9,290 nt of DNA from Tardiphaga sp. (lineage in GTDB: Bacteria; Pseudomonadota; Alphaproteobacteria; Rhizobiales; Xanthobacteraceae). Positions 6,001 through 9,290 of this stretch are shown piece by piece. Made by a program: the position numbers and the translations under genes. How positions within the stretch are numbered: position 1 is the stretch's first letter; each line of letters starts with the position of its first letter. The notes under the pieces were generated by a model. That model did no database searches. It was not told the origin of the DNA and saw only the letters and a program-made list of their open reading frames with translations. The stretch covers positions 1 to 9,290 of the forward strand of contig JAQGJY010000109.1 in NCBI GenBank assembly GCA_028290325.1. Direction: 5' to 3'.

Positions 6001-7449
6001 CTAGCGTACCCCGTAACTGTCGAACTCGTTCACAATATTCGGATCCATCGCCTTTGCGTTGGCGATGTCAATGTCGCCTTCGGCGGCGCTGCCGACGCGC
6101 TGCTTGGCGAGGCCGCGGCCATACAGCGACGAGGTCAACCGCGGGTTGATCCGCAACGCCGCGTCGAAATCCGCGATGGCGTTCTTGGCCATGCCGCTCT
6201 TGAGATTCACCAGACCCCGGCTGTCCAGCGCGTCGACGAAGCTGGGGCGCAGCCGCAATGCTTCGTTGCAGTCACGCAACGCCGCCTGCAGATCGCCGAC
6301 CACGGTGCGCGCCCAGCAGCGGTTGTTATAGGCCTCGACGTCGCGCGGGTTGATCCGCAGCGCTTCGTCGAAATCCTTGATCGCGAGCGCGTAGGCGCCC
6401 TTGCTGGCATAGACCTGGCCGCGCCGGTATAGCGTATTGGCGTTGTTCGGGTTGGACGCGAGCCGGTCGGTCAGTTCGCGAATGATCGGATCGTCGGCCA
6501 GCGCCGGATCGGATTTGCCCGGCTCCTGTTTGCTCTCGGACGGCTTGGCGTCGAACGGCTTCAGCGCGAACGGCTTCGGCTCGGGGATCTTGGGATCGGG
6601 CAGTTTGATCTCGGACGGTTTGGTGTCCGACGATTTGCTCTCCGGATCGTTGACCTTCGGTGGCGTCAGCGCGGCCTGCTTGGATGGCGTCTGGCCGGGA
6701 ATGAACGAGAAGTCGTCCGCCAGTGACGAGGAAATCCATGGCACCTGCTCGCTCTTCGAGGCGCGGATCACGGCGGTGCGGGTGCGGTTCAGGGTTTCCT
6801 CGCCCGTCAGGCCGGGCGTCCGCATTGCCTTCAGCAATTCGCCGACGAACAGGCTCTGCTGCGATCCGCCATCGGCGACCACCGAACTCAGAGCGGCTGA
6901 ATACATCACCAGTGTGCCGCTCGGCGCGACCACGGGGGCGAGCCCGGCCGAAAAACTGCGGAAGCGGCGCTCGAACGGATTGCGGCGCGATGCATCCATC
7001 AGCGCGACTTTGACGCTGGCGCCGCGGCTGTTGATTTCGCTGAGCAGGGTTTCGAGACCGAAGCCGTCACGGCGGACGTCCGGCTCGGTCCAGATCTGGG
7101 CGTCGACCGGCACCATGTAGCTCTGCCGGTTCGACTGAATGCCGATACCGCTGTAAAACAATAGCGCCGTCGTGCCGGGTTTGATCCGTGCGTAGAGCCG
7201 GTCGATGGCGCGCCGCATGCCGTCGATGCTGAGGTTCTCGCCGATATCGACGTCGAAGCCGTTTTTCTTCAGTTCGTCAGCGATCTCGCGGGCGTCGTTG
7301 ACCGGCTCTTTCAACGGCGTTTCGGCGTCCGGGTATTTCGAATTGCCGATCACCAGGGCGATGCGGTTGTCGGCCGCCTCGGCGCGCGGGGTCAGCACAG
7401 GCGCCAGGAGCACGACCGCAGCGATCAGCAGAGCCAGACGGATGTTCAT
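6001..7449 (-). CDS. Exported caspase-family (peptidase C14-like) pseudoenzyme with TPR repeats
   Basis: This 482-residue protein has a Sec signal (cleavage likely at AEA|AD, residues 23-27), so it acts in the periplasm. A caspase p20-like domain follows (about 28-250): it opens with IALVIGNSKY (30-39) and contains LKEPVNDAREIADEL (about 47-61), ALLFYSGIG (95-103) and ALMDASRRNPF (149-159). Active bacterial caspase homologues carry SGHG and DACR at the last two motifs. Here the His is Ile102 and the Cys is Ser154, so peptidase activity is not expected. A Lys/Pro/Ser-rich linker (about 252-317) leads to four 34-residue TPR units (337-370, 371-404, 405-438, 439-472), which usually bind proteins. 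GTG at 7452 and ATG at 7449 are adjacent; I chose ATG. The frame is intact and has its own candidate promoter. It precedes the OmpA-like gene. A scaffold or regulatory role is inferred; the partner is unknown. Confidence 0.94.
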   Translation of the reverse strand: MNIRLALLIAAVVLLAPVLTPRAEAADNRIALVIGNSKYPDAETPLKEPVNDAREIADELKKNGFDVDIGENLSIDGMRRAIDRLYARIKPGTTALLFYSGIGIQSNRQSYMVPVDAQIWTEPDVRRDGFGLETLLSEINSRGASVKVALMDASRRNPFERRFRSFSAGLAPVVAPSGTLVMYSAALSSVVADGGSQQSLFVGELLKAMRTPGLTGEETLNRTRTAVIRASKSEQVPWISSSLADDFSFIPGQTPSKQAALTPPKVNDPESKSSDTKPSEIKLPDPKIPEPKPFALKPFDAKPSESKQEPGKSDPALADDPIIRELTDRLASNPNNANTLYRRGQVYASKGAYALAIKDFDEALRINPRDVEAYNNRCWARTVVGDLQAALRDCNEALRLRPSFVDALDSRGLVNLKSGMAKNAIADFDAALRINPRLTSSLYGRGLAKQRVGSAAEGDIDIANAKAMDPNIVNEFDSYGVR

Positions 7450-7517
7450 CACCGGGTTGGTCCACGCTTGAAATCAAACGCGCGGACGCGGCGGCTGCCG
7501 GTATCGCGCAAGGTGGT

Positions 7518-7545
7518 ATCAAACCGGGTGCGGTGCAGGAGTCAA
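7518..7545 (-). promoter_or_regulatory. Candidate sigma-70-like promoter for the pseudo-caspase gene
   Basis: On the minus strand TTGACT (7545-7540, 5 of 6 to TTGACA) and TTTGAT (7523-7518, 4 of 6 to TATAAT) are 16 bases apart. A start site near 7511 would give a leader of about 60 bases before ATG 7449. It lies in the 165-base gap after the MFS gene, where a new transcription unit is expected. This is a consensus match only. Confidence 0.4.
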
Positions 7546-7614
7546 TCCCGTGGGGCGCGCTCTGCGAGACCGTGCTGGCGCTTGCGGCCACGTGCTCTGC
7601 GATACCGAACGCCC

Positions 7615-9174
7615 TCAGTCCATCACGGCGGCATGGTCCGCCCCGGCGCTCTGCTTGCGCAGCGCCGCCTTGGTCGAGCCGATAATGATCGCCATCGGGA
7701 TCGCCGCCAGCGTCACGAACATGATGAGCTGATAGTCGCGGGCGAAGGCGATGATCTGCGCCTGCATTTGCACGATCTGATCGGCCATCGCCCGCCCGGT
7801 ATCGGTATTGAGGTCGATCATCGATTTCACGTTCGGCATTTGCAGCGCGTTGTTGAACGGATTGATGTGCTCGACCAGGATCGAGTAATAGCGCCGGCCG
7901 CCTTCGGTCAGTTCGGCGATCACCACCGAAATGCCGATCGAACTGGCGACGTTGCGCATCAATGTCAGCATCGAGGTGCCGTCGGTTCGCAAATGGTTCG
8001 GCAACGTCAGGAATGCCACGGTGGACAGCGGCACGAAGACGAGGCCGAGACCGAACCCTTGCCCGATGCTGAGCACGATGATCGTCGAGACCGGCGTGTC
8101 GTTGGTCCAGAACGTCATGAAAAACAACGTCAGGCACATCAGGCTGAGTCCGGATACGATCAGCGTGCGCGCCTCGACATATTTCATCACCCGGCCGACC
8201 AGCATCATCGCCACGAAGGTGCCGCAACCCCGCGTGGCCAGCAGCAGCCCCGCCGTCAGGATCGGATAGCCGATCACGTTTTGCAGATAAGGCGACGACA
8301 GCGCCATGGTCGAGAACAGCACCAGCCCCATCACCGCCATGAAGACGCAGCCGCCGACGAAGTTCTTGTCCTTGAAGATCGCGAACTGGATGAACGGCTT
8401 CGGCGTGGTGAAGGAATGCGCGAAGAAATAATAGAAGCCGGCGATCGCCACGATGATCTCGGCGATGATCTCGTTGGATTCGAGCCAGCCGAGCTGCTCG
8501 CCGCGATCGAGCGCCAGTTGCATCGAGCCGATGCCGATGGCGAGTGCCAGGAAGCCGAACCAGTCGAACCGCAATTCGAGATTCTTTTTCGTCTCGTCCA
8601 TGAACATCAGCAAGCCGCCGACGGTGACGATGCCGAACGGCAGGTTGACGAAAAAGACCCAATGCCACGAATAAGTCTCGGTGAGCCAGGCGCCGAGTGA
8701 CGGGCCCATGATCGGCCCCATCATCACGCCCATGCCCCAGATCGACATCGCCTTGGCGCGCTCGTGCAGCGCATAGGAATCGAGCATCACCGCCTGCGAC
8801 AGCGGCACCAAGGCCGCGCCGAACACGCCTTGCAGCAGCCGGAAGCCGACCATCTGGGTGATGTCCTGCGCGAGGCCGCACATCACCGATGCGACGGTGA
8901 ACCCCGCCGCGCAGATGATGAAGATGCGCTTGCGGCCGAAACGGTTGGCGATCCAGCCGACCGGCGCGGTCATGATCGCGGCCGCGACGATGTAGGAGGT
9001 CAGCACCCAGTTGATCTGGTCCTGCGACGCCGACAGCGAGCCCTGCATGTAAGGCAGCGCGACATTGGCGATCGTGGTGTCCAGCGCCTGCATGATCGTG
9101 GCGGTCATGGCGCAGATCGTCACCATATTCCGGCGCAAACCTGGGACCGCGCCCTCCTGTGCCGCGTCGCTCAT
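7615..9174 (-). CDS. DHA2 family (EmrB/QacA-type) MFS multidrug exporter, 14 TMS
   Basis: This is a proton-coupled drug exporter of the inner membrane, 519 residues, typical of DHA2. About fourteen hydrophobic segments can be traced from residue 16 to 500, with a long hydrophilic loop (about 422-480) before the last, as in EmrB. Family motifs are clear: the D1-type LDTTIANVALP (31-41) in TM1, motif A GWIANRFGRKR (73-83), motif B RLLQGVFGA (112-120), antiporter motif C GVMMGPIMGPSLGAWL (149-164), then WHWVFFVNLPFG (170-181). ATG 9174 is one base after the stop of the upstream fusion protein, with AGGA at 9183-9186 inside that gene, so the two are co-translated. It should form the EmrA-EmrB pair that works with a TolC-like channel encoded elsewhere. 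Substrate cannot be read from sequence. No local regulator is visible in the window. Confidence 0.97.
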   Translation of the reverse strand: MSDAAQEGAVPGLRRNMVTICAMTATIMQALDTTIANVALPYMQGSLSASQDQINWVLTSYIVAAAIMTAPVGWIANRFGRKRIFIICAAGFTVASVMCGLAQDITQMVGFRLLQGVFGAALVPLSQAVMLDSYALHERAKAMSIWGMGVMMGPIMGPSLGAWLTETYSWHWVFFVNLPFGIVTVGGLLMFMDETKKNLELRFDWFGFLALAIGIGSMQLALDRGEQLGWLESNEIIAEIIVAIAGFYYFFAHSFTTPKPFIQFAIFKDKNFVGGCVFMAVMGLVLFSTMALSSPYLQNVIGYPILTAGLLLATRGCGTFVAMMLVGRVMKYVEARTLIVSGLSLMCLTLFFMTFWTNDTPVSTIIVLSIGQGFGLGLVFVPLSTVAFLTLPNHLRTDGTSMLTLMRNVASSIGISVVIAELTEGGRRYYSILVEHINPFNNALQMPNVKSMIDLNTDTGRAMADQIVQMQAQIIAFARDYQLIMFVTLAAIPMAIIIGSTKAALRKQSAGADHAAVMD

Positions 9175-9175
9175 G

Positions 9176-9290
9176 TCAGTCGTCCTGTTTCGCTTGCGCC
9201 TTGGCCAGGCCGAACAAGGCCGCGAGCGAGCGGCGATGATTGGTGTCGATCGAGACGTATGAACTCATGCCGGCCTTCAGTTTCTGCACG
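9176..9290 (-). CDS. EmrA/HlyD-family efflux adaptor, C-terminal fragment (5' end beyond window)
   Basis: The last 37 residues and the TGA stop (9178-9176) are visible; the rest lies beyond the right edge. The fragment reads VQKLKAGMSSYVSIDTNHR and then continues with a short Ala/Lys-rich tail. A hydrophobic-Gly-Met-Ser segment followed by a beta strand ending in D-T is characteristic of the C-terminal beta domain of EmrA-type membrane fusion proteins. The one-base gap to the EmrB-type exporter is the standard emrAB arrangement and supports the assignment. The fragment alone is too short for firm family placement, so confidence rests largely on context. The cut is due to the window, not evidence of truncation. 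Confidence 0.8.
   Translation of the reverse strand, partial: VQKLKAGMSSYVSIDTNHRRSLAALFGLAKAQAKQDD

Noticed and set aside
6988..7146. Missing catalytic residues of the caspase domain as sequencing errors
   Set aside because: His to Ile needs a two-base change (CAC/CAT to ATC) and Cys to Ser here TCG also needs at least two substitutions from TGC. Two independent multi-base errors without a frame shift are unlikely.
7561..7606. Near-identical 11-bp direct repeats (TCTGCGAGACC and TCTGCGATACC) and scattered GGTATCGC/GCGATACC inverted copies after the MFS gene
   Set aside because: They are short, loosely spaced and not arranged as a hairpin with a T-run, so chance in GC-rich DNA is the simpler explanation.
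7468..8700. Plus-strand open frame of 410 codons opposite the MFS exporter
   Set aside because: It is antisense to a well-supported DHA2 transporter, with His/Asp/Arg-biased composition and no family motifs; a shadow frame.
7277..8881. Minus-strand open frame of 534 codons overlapping the MFS and pseudo-caspase genes
   Set aside because: It is in another frame of two genes with strong family motifs, runs through the gap between them, and has a low-complexity Arg/Ala/Gly product.

Overview
The window is GC-rich and tightly packed. It reads as an alphaproteobacterial chromosome segment, most likely from the Bradyrhizobium/Rhodopseudomonas group. That placement is an inference from composition and gene content, because no rRNA or other phylogenetic marker is present. 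All six genes lie on the minus strand, so transcription runs from high to low coordinates. Both edges cut a gene. No tRNA, rRNA, CRISPR array, insertion sequence or prophage gene was seen, and no gene-free stretch exceeds about 215 bases.

In order of transcription, the right edge holds the C-terminal end of an EmrA/HlyD-type membrane fusion protein (9176-9290). One base separates it from a 14-helix DHA2 (EmrB/QacA) major facilitator exporter (7615-9174). Together these form the inner-membrane and periplasmic part of a tripartite drug exporter. After a 165-base gap with a plausible sigma-70-like promoter comes an exported caspase-fold protein with four C-terminal TPR repeats (6001-7449). Both catalytic positions are replaced (His to Ile, Cys to Ser), so it is a pseudo-caspase. 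After 216 bases, which include a 15-bp tandem repeat, comes a small exported protein with a C-terminal OmpA-type peptidoglycan-binding domain (5104-5784).

A further gap of about 200 bases holds a perfect 9-bp hairpin. It leads to a tight operon of periplasmic adaptor A (3960-4904), an RND (HAE-1) permease of 1039 residues with an intact proton-relay set (841-3960), and periplasmic adaptor B (1-829, running off the window). The adaptors are homologous along their whole length. Both lack the alpha-helical hairpin that usually docks on a TolC-type channel, and both keep the same two cysteines.

The overall theme is the cell envelope: two multidrug-type efflux systems flank two periplasmic proteins, a non-catalytic caspase-fold/TPR scaffold candidate and a peptidoglycan anchor candidate. 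No outer-membrane channel gene is visible. The observations most worth following are the dead caspase domain beside a peptidoglycan-binding partner, and the adaptor-permease-adaptor pump with paired hairpin-less, two-cysteine adaptors.
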